Source: Mycolicibacterium peregrinum
GTDB taxonomy: Bacteria; Actinomycetota; Actinomycetes; Mycobacteriales; Mycobacteriaceae
Direction of reading: 5' to 3'
DNA length: 64,000 nucleotides
Assembly: GCF_001665785.1 (NCBI RefSeq)
Contig: NZ_LZSO01000017.1
Coordinates: 62,001 to 126,000 of the forward strand
The position numbers were made by a program, and so were the translations under genes. Below, in pieces: positions 28,099 to 37,350 of the stretch (position 1 is the first letter of the stretch; each line of letters begins with the position of its first letter). The notes below the pieces were generated by a model, which saw nothing but the letters and a program-made list of their open reading frames with translations, had not been told where the DNA came from and did no database searches.

Positions 28099-28782
28099 AT
28101 GTCCGACCACTCTTTGCGCGGGGTCATGTCGGTGACCGCGCCGATCGGCCTGGCGTTCATTCCGCTGGGCATGGCACTGGGGCTGCTGGTGGTCCACGCG
28201 GGCCTGGATTGGTGGTGGGCGCCGGCCTTCGCCGCGGTGATCTACGCCGGCTCCCTGGAATTCCTGATGGTGGGTCTGGCGGCGACGGCGGCACCTTTGG
28301 GCACGGTCGCACTGACCACGTTCATCGTGAACAGTCGGCACGCGTTCTACGCGCTGTCGTTCCCGCTGGACCGCGTCAAGAGTCCGGTGGGCAAGCTCTA
28401 CAGCACCTACGCGCTGTCGGATGAGGCGTATGCGGTTGCGGTGAGCCCGGCTGCCGAGCACTGGACGAGTCGGCCGATTCTGATGATGCAGGCGGCGTTG
28501 CAGGCGCTCTGGGTCACCGGTGCCGCGCTGGGCGGACTGATCGGTTCGGCACTACCGGTCGAACGATTGCAGGGGCTGGATTTCGCGCTGACTGCGCTGT
28601 TCGTCGTGCTGGCCATCGACGCGTACCGGCAGCGGCCCGACCGGCTGACCGCATTGACGGCGGTGGCCTGTGCGGTGGTCGCCTGGCTGCTGGTGCCCGG
28701 CCAACTGCTGGTCTGCGCGTTCGCCGGCTTCACGGTGGTGCTGCTGGCCCGACTCGGCTTCGAGCGGCGCCGCCATGCCTGA
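28099..28782 (+). CDS. azlC: AzlC-type amino-acid exporter, large subunit
   Basis: A 227-residue polytopic membrane protein of the AzlC family, which exports branched-chain amino acids together with the small subunit AzlD. Typical features are PIGLAFIPLGMALG, YAGSLEFLMVGL, NSRHAFYALSFP and YALSDEAYAV. It overlaps azlD by 8 nt. Confidence 0.9.
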   Translation: MSDHSLRGVMSVTAPIGLAFIPLGMALGLLVVHAGLDWWWAPAFAAVIYAGSLEFLMVGLAATAAPLGTVALTTFIVNSRHAFYALSFPLDRVKSPVGKLYSTYALSDEAYAVAVSPAAEHWTSRPILMMQAALQALWVTGAALGGLIGSALPVERLQGLDFALTALFVVLAIDAYRQRPDRLTALTAVACAVVAWLLVPGQLLVCAFAGFTVVLLARLGFERRRHA

Positions 28783-29104
28783 CGGCGCCGGTCACATCGC
28801 GCTGCTGGTGGCTGTCGCGGCCAGCATCACCTGGGCGTTGCGTGCGTTGCCGTTCGCGGTTCTCGCGCCGATGCGGCACAGCACCGTGGTGCGTTACCTC
28901 AGTACGCACATGCCGCTCGGGGTGATGGCCATGCTGGCGATCTATACCTTGCGGGGCCACACCGACGGCAGCACCCGGCAACTGCTGTGGCTGGGCATCG
29001 CGGTGGCGTCGACCGCAGCCCTGCACTGGGTGCGCGGCAGCGCGCTGTTGTCGATCCTGGCCGGTACGACGATCTATGTCGTCCTGATGTCGTTGTGGGC
29101 GTGA
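28775..29104 (+). CDS. azlD: AzlD-type amino-acid exporter, small subunit
   Basis: A 109-residue protein with four hydrophobic segments, the expected partner of AzlC. It has the family stretch TWALRALPFAVLAPMR and YLSTHMPLGVMAMLAIYTL. The ATG at 28775 lies inside the end of azlC (8-nt overlap), so translation is coupled. Convergent with the 3beta-HSD gene 20 nt downstream. Confidence 0.88.
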   Translation: MPDGAGHIALLVAVAASITWALRALPFAVLAPMRHSTVVRYLSTHMPLGVMAMLAIYTLRGHTDGSTRQLLWLGIAVASTAALHWVRGSALLSILAGTTIYVVLMSLWA

Positions 29105-29123
29105 GGGATTCGCGGAGGCGTGC

Positions 29124-30230
29124 TCAGCGAGCGACCGCGGGGGCCGGCTCGTTCTTCGCCGACTCCATCTGGTGGAACATGTCGACGTAGTAGGGCATGC
29201 ATTCGGCCATCGCCTGCTCGGTGGTGAACAACGGCTCGTAGCCCAGGTCGCGCTTGGCCTTCGCGATGGAGAAGTAGTTGTTGAGGTAAAGCCGTTCCAC
29301 CGCAAGGGGTTCGATCAGCGGCTCGGGCAGGGCGAACTTGAAGTGCAGCCACTGCCAGGCCATCATCACCTTGTGCACCAGGCGTCCTGACACATAGAAC
29401 GTCGGCAGCGGACGGCCGCATGCCGCAAGGACGGGACGGGCGAACTCGAACATGTTGATGGGCTCGCCGTCGTTGATGAAATAGGCCTGACCGGGTGCGG
29501 TGCCGCCGGGGACCAGATGCTGGCCCGCCAGGATGAACCCGTGGATCAGGTTGTGCACGTATGAGTTGTCCAGCTTGATGTTCTTGTTGCCGACCAGCAC
29601 CTTGACGTGTCCGGCAAGTACGTTCTCGAACACCTTGCGGAACATGGTCTGATCGCCGCGGCCCCAGATGCCGCTGGGCCGGATCGCGCAGGTGAGCATG
29701 GCTCCGTTTTTTCCCGCCGTGCCATTTTGACCGAGCACGAACTTCTCTGCCACGACCTTGGTTTCGGTGTAGAGGTCGTTGAACCGGGCGGTGTACGGCA
29801 TGGTCTCGTCGCCGTTGACGATGTCTTGTCCGCCCATGACCACGCTGTTGGAAGCCGTGTAGACGAAGCGCTTGACGCCCGCCTCCTGGGCCGCGTGTAC
29901 GAGGTTCTTGGTGCCCTCGACGTTGACCGCGAAGCTGCGCTGCCGGTACTCCTCGGTGACCGAGGCGCCGCCCATCAGGTCGATGATGGCCGCGGTGTGG
30001 ATGACGGTGTCGATGTTCTTGACGGCTGCGGCCACGGTCTGCTTGTCGCAGATGTCGCCTTCGATGACCTCAAGCCCGGCGTGATCGGCCAGCGGTGACT
30101 GCGCGCGGTCGAAGGAGCGCACCACGTATCCGCGGTCGAGCAGCTCGGTCACCAGATTGGCGCCGACGAAGCCGGAGCCTCCGGTCACCAGGACGCGGCC
30201 GAGTTCAGTGGTCAAAGATGCGTCACCCAT
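29124..30230 (-). CDS. 3beta-hydroxysteroid dehydrogenase/isomerase-type enzyme
   Basis: A 368-residue homologue of M. tuberculosis Rv1106c, which oxidises cholesterol to cholest-4-en-3-one with NAD. The cofactor motif is TGGSGFVGANL (GxxGxxG) and the active site is YTASNSVVMGG with YTETK. The C-terminal half has the 3beta-HSD pattern DNSYVHNLIHGFILAG and NDGEPINMFEF. A -10 TAAGCT ends 7 nt before the ATG (leaderless), with an exact KstR-consensus 14-mer just upstream. This places the gene in the sterol catabolism regulon. Confidence 0.92.
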   Translation of the reverse strand: MGDASLTTELGRVLVTGGSGFVGANLVTELLDRGYVVRSFDRAQSPLADHAGLEVIEGDICDKQTVAAAVKNIDTVIHTAAIIDLMGGASVTEEYRQRSFAVNVEGTKNLVHAAQEAGVKRFVYTASNSVVMGGQDIVNGDETMPYTARFNDLYTETKVVAEKFVLGQNGTAGKNGAMLTCAIRPSGIWGRGDQTMFRKVFENVLAGHVKVLVGNKNIKLDNSYVHNLIHGFILAGQHLVPGGTAPGQAYFINDGEPINMFEFARPVLAACGRPLPTFYVSGRLVHKVMMAWQWLHFKFALPEPLIEPLAVERLYLNNYFSIAKAKRDLGYEPLFTTEQAMAECMPYYVDMFHQMESAKNEPAPAVAR

Positions 30231-30237
30231 GACGGGC

Positions 30238-30259
30238 AGCTTAACTGAAACAGGTTCCA
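30238..30259 (-). promoter_or_regulatory. KstR-like operator and leaderless promoter of 3beta-HSD
   Basis: TGAAACAGGTTCCA (30246-30259) fits TNNAACNNGTTNNA at every fixed position. The minus-strand -10 TAAGCT (30243-30238) ends 7 nt before the start codon. An operator in the spacer would block polymerase until KstR is released by a sterol-derived CoA ester. Confidence 0.65.
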
Positions 30260-30293
30260 GTTTCGAGCGCGATGGGCAAAAATAGTTGCTGGC

Positions 30294-30521
30294 TCAATCT
30301 TCTTCGGCCTCGCGCGCAGCCAGTGCCTGCTCGACGCGCTGACGTGCTCCGGCTAAGTGCTCTTCGCACCGTTGTGCCAGCTTCTCGCCCCGTTCCCAGA
30401 GGTTTAGCGAAGCGTCAAGGTCCAGTCCACCCTGCTCCAACTGCTGCACGACGGCAATCAGTTCATCGCGGGCCTCTTCATAGCCCAATTCACTAATAGG
30501 CTTAATACTCACGATGCTCAC
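30294..30521 (-). CDS. xseB: Exodeoxyribonuclease VII small subunit
   Basis: A 75-residue helical protein with the XseB pattern ISELGYEEARDELIAVVQQLEQGGLDLDASLNLWERGEKLA. It binds XseA and is needed for degradation of single-stranded DNA by exonuclease VII. It begins 5 nt after xseA. The annotated GTG at 30521 has no proper spacing to the AGAAGG upstream; a GTG three codons later fits better, so the N-terminus may be shorter. Confidence 0.93.
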   Translation of the reverse strand: MSIVSIKPISELGYEEARDELIAVVQQLEQGGLDLDASLNLWERGEKLAQRCEEHLAGARQRVEQALAAREAEED

Positions 30522-30526
30522 ACCTT

Positions 30527-31783
30527 CTATTCATTGCCGTCGCTGATGGCTGCACCCTCATTGCCGTCGCTCACGGCGGTGATCACTCCGTCCGACACCC
30601 GGACCCGCAGTCGGGTGCCTTCCGGCGCATCGGCCACTGAACGTAAAACCGTCGGTTCACCCGACGTCGGAACCGTCTGCACCACCGCATACCCGCGGGC
30701 CAGGGTGGCCGCCGGGCCGAGAGCGGTCAGCCGCGCCGACAGGTGGCCGATGGTATCGGTCTCCGCGGCGATCAGCCGCGCGATGTCACGTTGGGCGGTG
30801 CTCCGTGCCCGCGTGATCTCGTCGGCGCGTGCGGTGAGCGCCGCCAGGGGTTGCGCGAGGACCGGGCGGCTGCGCAGCTGCTCCAGATGATGCTGTTCGC
30901 GGTGCACCCAGTTGCGGAGTGCGCGGGCGCTGCGCCGGTGCAGATCGGTGATCAGTGCCTGTTCGGCGGCGGCGTCGGGAACGATCCGCTTGGCCGCGTC
31001 GGTCGGGGTGGCGGCGCGCAGGTCGGCGACGAGATCGGACAGGGGAGCGTCGGGTTCGTGGCCGATCGCGCTGACCACCGGGGTGCGGCAGGCGGCGATG
31101 GCGCGGCACAGCGTCTCGTCGGAGAATGGCAGGAGATCCTCGACGCTGCCACCGCCGCGCGCCAGGACGATGACGTCGACGTCGGGATCGGCGTCCAGTG
31201 CCGCGAGTGCGTCCACGATCTGGGGAACGGCATTGGGTCCCTGGACGATTGTGTTGCGGATCGCGAAACGCACTGCGGGCCAGCGGGTGGTGGCGACCGT
31301 CGTCACGTCCCGTTCGGCGGCTGACGCGCGGCCGGTGATCAGGCCGATGGTGTTGGGCAGGAACGGGATCGGCCGCTTGAGCCGGGGGTCGAACAGCCCT
31401 TCGGCCTCCAGCAGCCGACGCAACCGCTCGATCCGGGCCAGCAGCTCACCGATACCGACCGCACGAATCTCGCTGACCCGCAACGAGAATGTGCCGCGAC
31501 CGGTGTAGAAGTTGGGCTTGCCGCAGATGATCACCTGGGTGCCCTCGGAAAGCTTGACCGGCGCATTGCGCACCAGATCGCGCGGGCAGGTCAGGGTCAG
31601 GGACATGTCCGCGGCCGGATCCCGCAGCACCATGAAGACAGTTTTGGAGTCCGGGCGGATCTTGAGCTCGGTCAGCTGCCCTTCGACCCACACCGTGCCG
31701 AGCCGGTCGATCCACTTGGCGACGCGGGTCGCCACGGCGCGGACCGGCCATGGGTTTTCCGGTGACTGGCCCGGTTCGGTCAC
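30527..31783 (-). CDS. xseA: Exodeoxyribonuclease VII large subunit
   Basis: A 418-residue catalytic subunit of exonuclease VII. The N-terminal OB fold (about 15-115) contains [11 protein letters not shown] and [13 protein letters not shown]. The catalytic domain contains [31 protein letters not shown] and SAIGHEPD. The C-terminal coiled region (about 255-350) binds XseB. The GTG at 31783 overlaps the stop of the upstream gene by 4 nt, which decides the start. The frame is open well upstream but antisense to ispH. Confidence 0.94.
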   Translation of the reverse strand: MTEPGQSPENPWPVRAVATRVAKWIDRLGTVWVEGQLTELKIRPDSKTVFMVLRDPAADMSLTLTCPRDLVRNAPVKLSEGTQVIICGKPNFYTGRGTFSLRVSEIRAVGIGELLARIERLRRLLEAEGLFDPRLKRPIPFLPNTIGLITGRASAAERDVTTVATTRWPAVRFAIRNTIVQGPNAVPQIVDALAALDADPDVDVIVLARGGGSVEDLLPFSDETLCRAIAACRTPVVSAIGHEPDAPLSDLVADLRAATPTDAAKRIVPDAAAEQALITDLHRRSARALRNWVHREQHHLEQLRSRPVLAQPLAALTARADEITRARSTAQRDIARLIAAETDTIGHLSARLTALGPAATLARGYAVVQTVPTSGEPTVLRSVADAPEGTRLRVRVSDGVITAVSDGNEGAAISDGNE

Positions 31784-32361
31784 TTCGCGGTCGCGCGGGT
31801 GATCCTGTTGGCGAGCAACGTGACGAACGGCGCGCGGGCCCGGCCGGCCTCCTCGTAGGCGAGCAGCGCTTCGAGGTCGGCCACGCGCAACGAGGTCAAC
31901 CGGGCCCGAAGCTGCGCCAGCGTCAGCCCGTCGTAGCCGAGCTCGCCGGCGATTTCCGGCGCCGTTCCCGCTCCGGAGGCACGTGCGGTCTTGCCGTTCG
32001 TCGCAGCTGTGGACTCGGGCTCCCCGGTGCTGTAGAGGGCGAATCGCCCCTCGGTACGCCGGTCGCCGTCGGTGGCCTCCGTGTCGTCGACTGTCGCGCC
32101 GTCGAGGTCGGAGTCGAGATCTTCGTCGAAGGTGGCCCACTCGGGCTGCTCGTCCTTGGGCGGAAACAGCTGTTCGAGCGTTTCGTCGCCCTTGATCACC
32201 AGCTCGGCAAGGTTCTGCTGGACGTGCATGACGATGTTGGCTGCCTGGCTGGCCACCGTCATGGGATAGGTCAGGATGGTTTGGGGCAGCTTGCGAGTTT
32301 CCTCGATCGCGGTCGCGGCCGCGCCCACGAGCAGCCGGACCCCGTACGGTGCAGTTCCCAT
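31780..32361 (-). CDS. Rv1109c-like lipid-droplet-associated-type protein
   Basis: A 193-residue homologue of M. tuberculosis Rv1109c. The N-terminal half ([53 protein letters not shown]) is amphipathic helix. The centre (about 70-130) is acidic and low-complexity, and the C-terminus [42 protein letters not shown] resembles a SAP/helix-extended-loop-helix motif. Related proteins are named lipid droplet-associated in databases; I recall this rather than show it. Overlaps xseA by 4 nt. Confidence 0.78.
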   Translation of the reverse strand: MGTAPYGVRLLVGAAATAIEETRKLPQTILTYPMTVASQAANIVMHVQQNLAELVIKGDETLEQLFPPKDEQPEWATFDEDLDSDLDGATVDDTEATDGDRRTEGRFALYSTGEPESTAATNGKTARASGAGTAPEIAGELGYDGLTLAQLRARLTSLRVADLEALLAYEEAGRARAPFVTLLANRITRATAK

Positions 32362-32411
32362 GTGCACAGACTAGCGACAGCCACGGCTGGCTCCCTTGCA
32401 TTGTCGCCCCG

Positions 32412-32417
32412 TACCCT
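32412..32417 (+). promoter_or_regulatory. -10 hexamer of ispH, leaderless start
   Basis: TACCCT, 6 nt before the ATG at 32424. The GGAG between them is too close to the ATG to serve as a ribosome-binding site. Confidence 0.45.
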
Positions 32418-32423
32418 GGAGAC

Positions 32424-33437
32424 ATGCCGCCGACAATCAACATGGGTATCCCGGGTGCCACGAGCTCGGTGAGGTCAGGCGGCGGTTCGCAAGCCTCTGG
32501 CAAGCGAGTCCTGCTGGCCGAACCGCGCGGATACTGCGCCGGGGTGGACCGCGCCGTCGAGACCGTCGAGCGCGCCCTGGAGAAGCACGGCGCACCGGTC
32601 TACGTGCGCCACGAGATCGTGCACAACGTGCATGTCGTCGAAACGCTGGCCAAGGCCGGCGCGGTGTTCGTCGACGAGACCGACGAGGTGCCCGAAGGGG
32701 CGATCGTGGTGTTTTCGGCGCATGGCGTCGCACCGACCGTGCACGTCGAGGCTGCCGCCCGCAACCTCAGGACGATCGACGCCACCTGCCCGCTGGTCAC
32801 CAAGGTGCACAACGAGGCCAAGCGGTTCGCCCGCGACGACTACGACATCCTGCTGGTAGGTCACACCGGGCATGAGGAGGTCGTCGGCACCGCGGGTGAG
32901 GCACCCGACCACGTCCAGGTCGTCGACAATCCGGACGCGGTGGACCAGGTGACGGTGCGTGACCCGAACAAGGTCATCTGGCTGTCGCAGACCACGCTGA
33001 GCGTCGACGAGACCATGGAGACAGTGCGCCGGCTCCGCGAGAAGTTCCCGACGCTGCAGGATCCGCCGAGTGACGACATCTGCTACGCGACGCAGAACCG
33101 TCAGGTTGCCGTCAAGGCGATGGCGCCCGAATGTGAGCTCGTGATCGTGGTCGGCTCGCGTAACTCGTCGAACTCGGTGCGGCTGGTCGAGGTGGCGCTC
33201 GGCGCCGGATCCGACGCCGCCCACTTGGTCGACTACGCCGAAGACATCGACCCGACCTGGCTGGAGGGCGTCACCACGGTGGGCGTCACCTCCGGGGCGT
33301 CGGTTCCCGAGGTGCTCGTGCGCGGTGTGCTCGAGCGGCTTGCCGAATATGGTTACGGCACTGTGCAGCCCGTGACCACCGCCAACGAGACGTTGGTGTT
33401 CGCGCTGCCGCGTGAGATCCGCCCGCCGCGCGGCTGA
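32424..33437 (+). CDS. ispH: 4-hydroxy-3-methylbut-2-enyl diphosphate reductase IspH
   Basis: A 337-residue iron-sulfur enzyme that makes IPP and DMAPP in the last step of the MEP isoprenoid pathway. The three cluster cysteines are C38 (EPRGYCAGV), C122 ([11 protein letters not shown]) and C220 ([10 protein letters not shown]). HGVAP and [11 protein letters not shown] are also conserved. The N-terminal 25 residues are a non-conserved Gly/Ser stretch. Divergent from the Rv1109c-xse operon, as in M. tuberculosis (Rv1110, lytB2). Confidence 0.95.
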   Translation: MPPTINMGIPGATSSVRSGGGSQASGKRVLLAEPRGYCAGVDRAVETVERALEKHGAPVYVRHEIVHNVHVVETLAKAGAVFVDETDEVPEGAIVVFSAHGVAPTVHVEAAARNLRTIDATCPLVTKVHNEAKRFARDDYDILLVGHTGHEEVVGTAGEAPDHVQVVDNPDAVDQVTVRDPNKVIWLSQTTLSVDETMETVRRLREKFPTLQDPPSDDICYATQNRQVAVKAMAPECELVIVVGSRNSSNSVRLVEVALGAGSDAAHLVDYAEDIDPTWLEGVTTVGVTSGASVPEVLVRGVLERLAEYGYGTVQPVTTANETLVFALPREIRPPRG

Positions 33438-33470
33438 CCGACGCGCCGACCGGGGTGGGCTGAACCGCCC

Positions 33471-34682
33471 TTAGTCGTCGTACTCCCAGGAGTGACGTCC
33501 CCGGGCCGTCGAACCCTTCGTCCCCTTTGTCGAGCGCGGTCGCGTCCGGTGCCCCACGCGGTGGTCCTCGTCGTCGGCACCGCGGTACCGCACCCGCGAC
33601 ACCGGGTGGTGTGTCGAGCGGCCTGAGCCGTTGGGGGGCTGGTTCGACTGCTCGAACGGTTCCTCGAAAGGCTGATAGTCGTCGAATCGGCGACGCTGCC
33701 GCTGTGGGCGCTCACGCGGGGTCTCGAATGCGCCGGCCTCACGCCGCTCGGGCGGTGGTTGCTTGCGCGGTTCACGCGGCTGGCTGCGTACCCGCCGGCG
33801 CGGCTCGCCTGCCCCGGGCTCGGCCGGGCGCGGCGGCCTGGGCCGCCGTGGCCGCTCGGGAATCGCGCCGTCGAGTTCGTTGCCGAGATCGCCGGTGGCC
33901 GCGCGGTCGGGGCGGGGGCGAGGCGGCGCAGTGCGTTTGGTCGGCCTGCGTTCGCCCCGGGGGCGCCCGGCGCCTGCCCCGGCCGCCGCTGCTGCCCCCG
34001 CGCCGGATTCGGCGCCGGCGGGACGTCGCCGTGTCGGTCGTTCAGAGGGACGACGGCGCGGCGGGACATCCGTGGCGGGGTCGTGCTCGGCCGTCCGGTC
34101 CCGGCGCGTGGACGCCGTGGCGGGTTTGCGGAGAACCAGCCCGGAAAGTTTCGTTGTGACAGATGACACAATTCCCGCGATGGGCGATGCCGTGGGCGTT
34201 TTCGCCGTCCCGGAGCCGGCCGCTTCGTCCGCGCCGGCTTCCTTGCGTGACGTCAGGCCGACGTACCACCGGCCGAGGCCGATCAACAGCACTGTGGCCG
34301 ACAGGAACAGCATCAGCGGGAATCGTTCGATCAGGGGATATCCGCAGTTGATGGCCAGGTCTTTGACCCCCTGCAACTCGCCGCCGTGGAACAGGAAATA
34401 GGACCCGGGTACGGCGACGAACAGAATCAGCGGGGGCTGGATCACCGCGGTGAACAGCCCGGCCTGCTGAACGGCCAGAACGGCCAAAATGCAGCCGAGG
34501 GAATAGCAGATCGCGAACACCGAACTGAGCTCCCGATCGCCTGAACCGGCATCGAAGGCAAAGCCGATCGCGGTAGCCGTGATCGCCAAAAGGACAGCTC
34601 CCCACCACGGCACACCGGCGAATCGCGGGTGTACAGAGCGATGGTCAGCCGGCACTGCCGACTGTGCGCGCTGTCCTGACAC
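33471..34682 (-). CDS. DUF6542 membrane protein with long basic tail
   Basis: A 403-residue homologue of M. tuberculosis Rv1111c. The first ~140 residues hold four hydrophobic segments (VPWWGAVLLAITATAIGFAFDAG; VFAICYSLGCILAVLAV; TAVIQPPLILFVAVPGSYF; LMLFLSATVLLIGLGRWYVG). The remaining ~230 residues are Arg/Pro/Gly/Ala-rich with RRR clusters and end RGRHSWEYDD, predicted disordered and nucleic-acid- or wall-binding. The GTG at 34682 follows a -10 TACGGT (minus strand, 34694-34689) by 6 nt. The frame is open much further upstream, antisense to ychF, but that part is not coding. Confidence 0.78.
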   Translation of the reverse strand: MSGQRAQSAVPADHRSVHPRFAGVPWWGAVLLAITATAIGFAFDAGSGDRELSSVFAICYSLGCILAVLAVQQAGLFTAVIQPPLILFVAVPGSYFLFHGGELQGVKDLAINCGYPLIERFPLMLFLSATVLLIGLGRWYVGLTSRKEAGADEAAGSGTAKTPTASPIAGIVSSVTTKLSGLVLRKPATASTRRDRTAEHDPATDVPPRRRPSERPTRRRPAGAESGAGAAAAAGAGAGRPRGERRPTKRTAPPRPRPDRAATGDLGNELDGAIPERPRRPRPPRPAEPGAGEPRRRVRSQPREPRKQPPPERREAGAFETPRERPQRQRRRFDDYQPFEEPFEQSNQPPNGSGRSTHHPVSRVRYRGADDEDHRVGHRTRPRSTKGTKGSTARGRHSWEYDD

Positions 34683-34766
34683 ACGTTGACCGTACCGGCT
34701 CTGTCTGGCCGCGTGCTGCCAGCTCGCGCTGGCGTGCCGGTCACACGGGCCTAGACTCTCTTCTCT

Positions 34767-35840
34767 GTGAGCCTGAACCTGGGAATCGTCGGTTTGCCGA
34801 ACGTCGGAAAGTCGACTCTGTTCAATGCCCTGACGCGTAACGACGTGTTGGCGGCCAACTACCCGTTTGCGACCATCGAGCCCAATGAGGGCGTGGTGCC
34901 GTTGCCCGATCCCCGGCTCGACAAGCTCGCCGAGATCTTCGGCTCGGAGAAGACCGTGCCGGCTCCGGTGACGTTCGTGGACATCGCCGGGATCGTCAAG
35001 GGCGCGTCCGAAGGCGCGGGTCTCGGCAACAAATTCCTCGCCAACATCCGTGAGTGCGATGCCATCTGTCAGGTGGTGCGGGTCTTCGCCGACGACGACG
35101 TGGTGCACGTCGACGGGCGGGTGGACCCGCGGTCGGACATCGAGGTGATCGAGACCGAGCTGATCCTGGCCGACATGCAGACGCTGGAGAAGGCAGTACC
35201 GCGTCTGGAGAAGGAAGCCCGCAACAACAAGGAACGCAAGCCGGTGCTGGACGCGGCGGTGGCGGCGCAGGAAGTTTTTAATGACGGCAAGACGCTCTTC
35301 TCGACCGGCAAAGACTGGTCGATTCTTCGCGAGCTGAACCTGATGACCACCAAGCCGTTCCTGTATGTGTTCAACGCCGACGAGTCGGTGCTCACCGATG
35401 AGGCGAAGCAGGCCGAGCTGCGGGCACTGGTGGCCCCGGCCGACGCGGTGTTCCTGGACGCGAAGATCGAATCGGAGCTGATCGAGCTCGACGACGAGTC
35501 CGCCCAGGAGCTGCTGGAGTCGATCGGGCAGACCGAGCGTGGCCTGGATGCGTTGGCCCGCGCCGGTTTCCACACCCTGCGACTGCAGACGTATCTGACG
35601 GCGGGGCCGAAGGAGTCGCGTGCCTGGACCATCCACCAGGGCGACACCGCGCCCAAGGCTGCCGGCGTGATCCACACCGACTTCGAGAAGGGCTTCATCA
35701 AGGCCGAGGTGGTCTCGTTCGACGATCTCGTCGAGGCGGGGTCGATGGCCGCGGCCAAGGCCGCCGGCAAGGTCCGCATGGAAGGCAAGGACTACGTGAT
35801 GGCCGACGGCGACGTCGTGGAGTTCCGCTTCAACGTCTAG
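34767..35840 (+). CDS. ychF: Redox-responsive P-loop ATPase YchF
   Basis: A 357-residue Obg-family protein of the YchF/Ola1 group, which prefers ATP over GTP and associates with ribosomes. The P-loop is GLPNVGKST (9-17), switch II is [20 protein letters not shown], and the G4 position is FNADES rather than NKxD. A helical insert precedes the C-terminal TGS domain (FFS-like end [14 protein letters not shown]). The GTG start lies 9 nt after TAGACT (34752-34757). Confidence 0.95.
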   Translation: MSLNLGIVGLPNVGKSTLFNALTRNDVLAANYPFATIEPNEGVVPLPDPRLDKLAEIFGSEKTVPAPVTFVDIAGIVKGASEGAGLGNKFLANIRECDAICQVVRVFADDDVVHVDGRVDPRSDIEVIETELILADMQTLEKAVPRLEKEARNNKERKPVLDAAVAAQEVFNDGKTLFSTGKDWSILRELNLMTTKPFLYVFNADESVLTDEAKQAELRALVAPADAVFLDAKIESELIELDDESAQELLESIGQTERGLDALARAGFHTLRLQTYLTAGPKESRAWTIHQGDTAPKAAGVIHTDFEKGFIKAEVVSFDDLVEAGSMAAAKAAGKVRMEGKDYVMADGDVVEFRFNV

Positions 35841-35847
35841 CGCCCCT

Positions 35848-35902
35848 GACTCTGCGGCTATGGCGACGTGCTCTCGCACTTGTGCGCCCTGACCGGAGAG
35901 TC
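35848..35902. repeat. 55-bp dispersed intergenic repeat, copy B
   Basis: The same length and ends as copy A at 22657 (starts GACTCTGCGG, ends GAGAGTC), with 13 differences in 55. It lies between the convergent ychF and SnoaL-like genes. Confidence 0.55.
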
Positions 35903-35985
35903 AACGGTGAGCAGAGCGTCAGTCGGCGAATGTTGCCTGGAGAGGTAACTGGGTGGAGTTCCGTGTCAACGGGTGATGCGCGGGG

Positions 35986-36366
35986 TCAGTCGATGGGTTC
36001 GACCCACCGAGTGCGGGATGGACCGGGGCTGAATGGATCGCCGAAATACTGTGTCTCGCGGACTACTTCGCCGTCCATGAATTCCATGATGCTCACCACG
36101 TAGGACGGCTGCCCGTCGTAGGTCAGGACCAGTTCGCTGATCCACAGATCACCGCCGCCGAGGATGCGGCGGACGGTGAAACGTTTGGCGTTCGGCTGAG
36201 CTTCACGCGAAGCCTGTATGCCGGCGCGGCCGCGGATTCGCTCACCTGATTGGGGATACTCGAGAACTGCGTCGGCCCGATAGATCCGATGTTCAGTGTC
36301 GAAATCGTTCACATCGGACGACGCCCAGTGCTCCTCAAGTGCGGTACGCACATCGTCATCTGCCAT
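35986..36366 (-). CDS. SnoaL-like (NTF2-fold) protein, intact copy
   Basis: A 126-residue cone-shaped NTF2/SnoaL-like protein. Features are ALEEHWASSDVNDFDTEHRIYRADAVLEYPQSGERIRG, a typical first half of polyketide-cyclase/isomerase-like folds, and LVLTYDGQPSYVVSIMEFMDGEVVRETQYF. The ATG at 36366 begins MADDDVR; upstream codons are not conserved. A near-identical but frameshifted copy lies at 40194-40573. Substrate unknown. Confidence 0.82.
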   Translation of the reverse strand: MADDDVRTALEEHWASSDVNDFDTEHRIYRADAVLEYPQSGERIRGRAGIQASREAQPNAKRFTVRRILGGGDLWISELVLTYDGQPSYVVSIMEFMDGEVVRETQYFGDPFSPGPSRTRWVEPID

Positions 36367-36412
36367 GGCAACGACGTTATCGCGACGGGGCGGGCGCCCA
36401 TGTTGATCGGAG

Positions 36413-36418
36413 TACATT
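36413..36418 (+). promoter_or_regulatory. -10 hexamer of DUF1801 gene, leaderless start
   Basis: TACATT, 7 nt before the GTG at 36426, with no ribosome-binding site. It lies in the 59-base gap between divergent genes. Confidence 0.45.
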
Positions 36419-36425
36419 GACGGTT

Positions 36426-36767
36426 GTGAGTGGGGACTGGCGAGTCGATCGGGTCGATGAGATCCGGTCGCTGATCAAGCAAGCCGAACCCGACGTCGTC
36501 GAGGAGATCAAGTGGCGCAAGCCCTCGAATCCTGATGGTGTGCCTGCGTTTTCGCTCGACGGCCTGATCTGCACGCTGGAGATGTACAAGGGCAAAGTCA
36601 AGGTGAATTTCGCCAGAGGCTCGTCGGTGAATGACCCAGACCATCTGTTCAATGCGAGCCTCGAGGCGCCAGTCAGACGTTCCATCGATCTTCGCGAAGA
36701 TGACGAGATGGATGCGGACGCGTTCAAAGCGCTGATTCACGAGGCAGTCAGAGTCAACCGCAGGTAG
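36426..36767 (+). CDS. DUF1801 domain protein (copy 1)
   Basis: A 113-residue protein of the DUF1801/YdhG group. It has an N-terminal helix VDEIRSLIKQAEPDVVEEIKWRKPSNPDGVPAFS and the strand-rich ICTLEMYKGKVKVNF. Family members have been linked to iron or frataxin-like roles, weakly supported. The GTG at 36426 is chosen from the -10 spacing. Divergent from the SnoaL-like gene. Confidence 0.75.
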   Translation: MSGDWRVDRVDEIRSLIKQAEPDVVEEIKWRKPSNPDGVPAFSLDGLICTLEMYKGKVKVNFARGSSVNDPDHLFNASLEAPVRRSIDLREDDEMDADAFKALIHEAVRVNRR

Positions 36768-36780
36768 TGCGCCGAGACGA

Positions 36781-37161
36781 TCAGTCTGCTGCGTGGTTCT
36801 CGAAGTACTGGACCAAGCAGAATTCGTGACCTTCTGGATCAAGCATGACAAGAACCACTCCCTCGTCGTAGTCGTTGCGGATGCCCGCCCACCGTCCGCC
36901 GAGGGCCTCGACCTGACGACGTCCGGTGGCGATGTCATCGACCTCGACGTCCAGGTGGATACGTACCTTTCCGGCTTTCCGTTCGGCTACACGCTGGAAG
37001 GTGAGGCGGGGAAACCGTCCCGCCCGTGAGCCCACAGTCGCCCAGGCCGGATCATCTCCGTGTTCGCTGGACGCGGGAATGCCGAGCAGGGTCGCCCAGA
37101 AGGTCGACATCCGAATGGGATCGGCGCAATCGATGGTTACTCCGGACCAACGGTTGGCCAT
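36781..37161 (-). CDS. VOC-family (glyoxalase-like) protein
   Basis: A 126-residue single-domain VOC protein: two beta-alpha-beta-beta-beta units with WSGVTIDCADPIRMSTFWATLLGIP and RIHLDVEVDDIATGRRQVEALGG, ending VMLDPEGHEFCLVQYF. Metal-ligand candidates are His in IHLDVEV and Glu in GHEFCLV. The ATG at 37161 has GGAGAG upstream. Substrate unknown; the group includes glyoxalases and resistance proteins. Confidence 0.82.
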   Translation of the reverse strand: MANRWSGVTIDCADPIRMSTFWATLLGIPASSEHGDDPAWATVGSRAGRFPRLTFQRVAERKAGKVRIHLDVEVDDIATGRRQVEALGGRWAGIRNDYDEGVVLVMLDPEGHEFCLVQYFENHAAD

Positions 37162-37350
37162 CGTCTCTCCCGGTGTTCTCGGCATTGCGGCGCTCGAGCA
37201 GATCTTCGCAGGCGACGACCGACATCCGCCGACTGTGGGGGATATGCACGCAATCGGCGCGGTTTTCGTGCGCAAGGCCCACGTTCGTGAGTCTGTTCCA
37301 CGACGGCATTCGATGGAGTTCCGCTTTGATGTGTAATTGACGGAGAGCCC

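Noticed and set aside
34683..35879. Minus-strand frame extending the DUF6542 protein by 399 codons
   Set aside because: It is antisense to the whole of ychF and has no domain character. The GTG at 34682 is supported by a -10.
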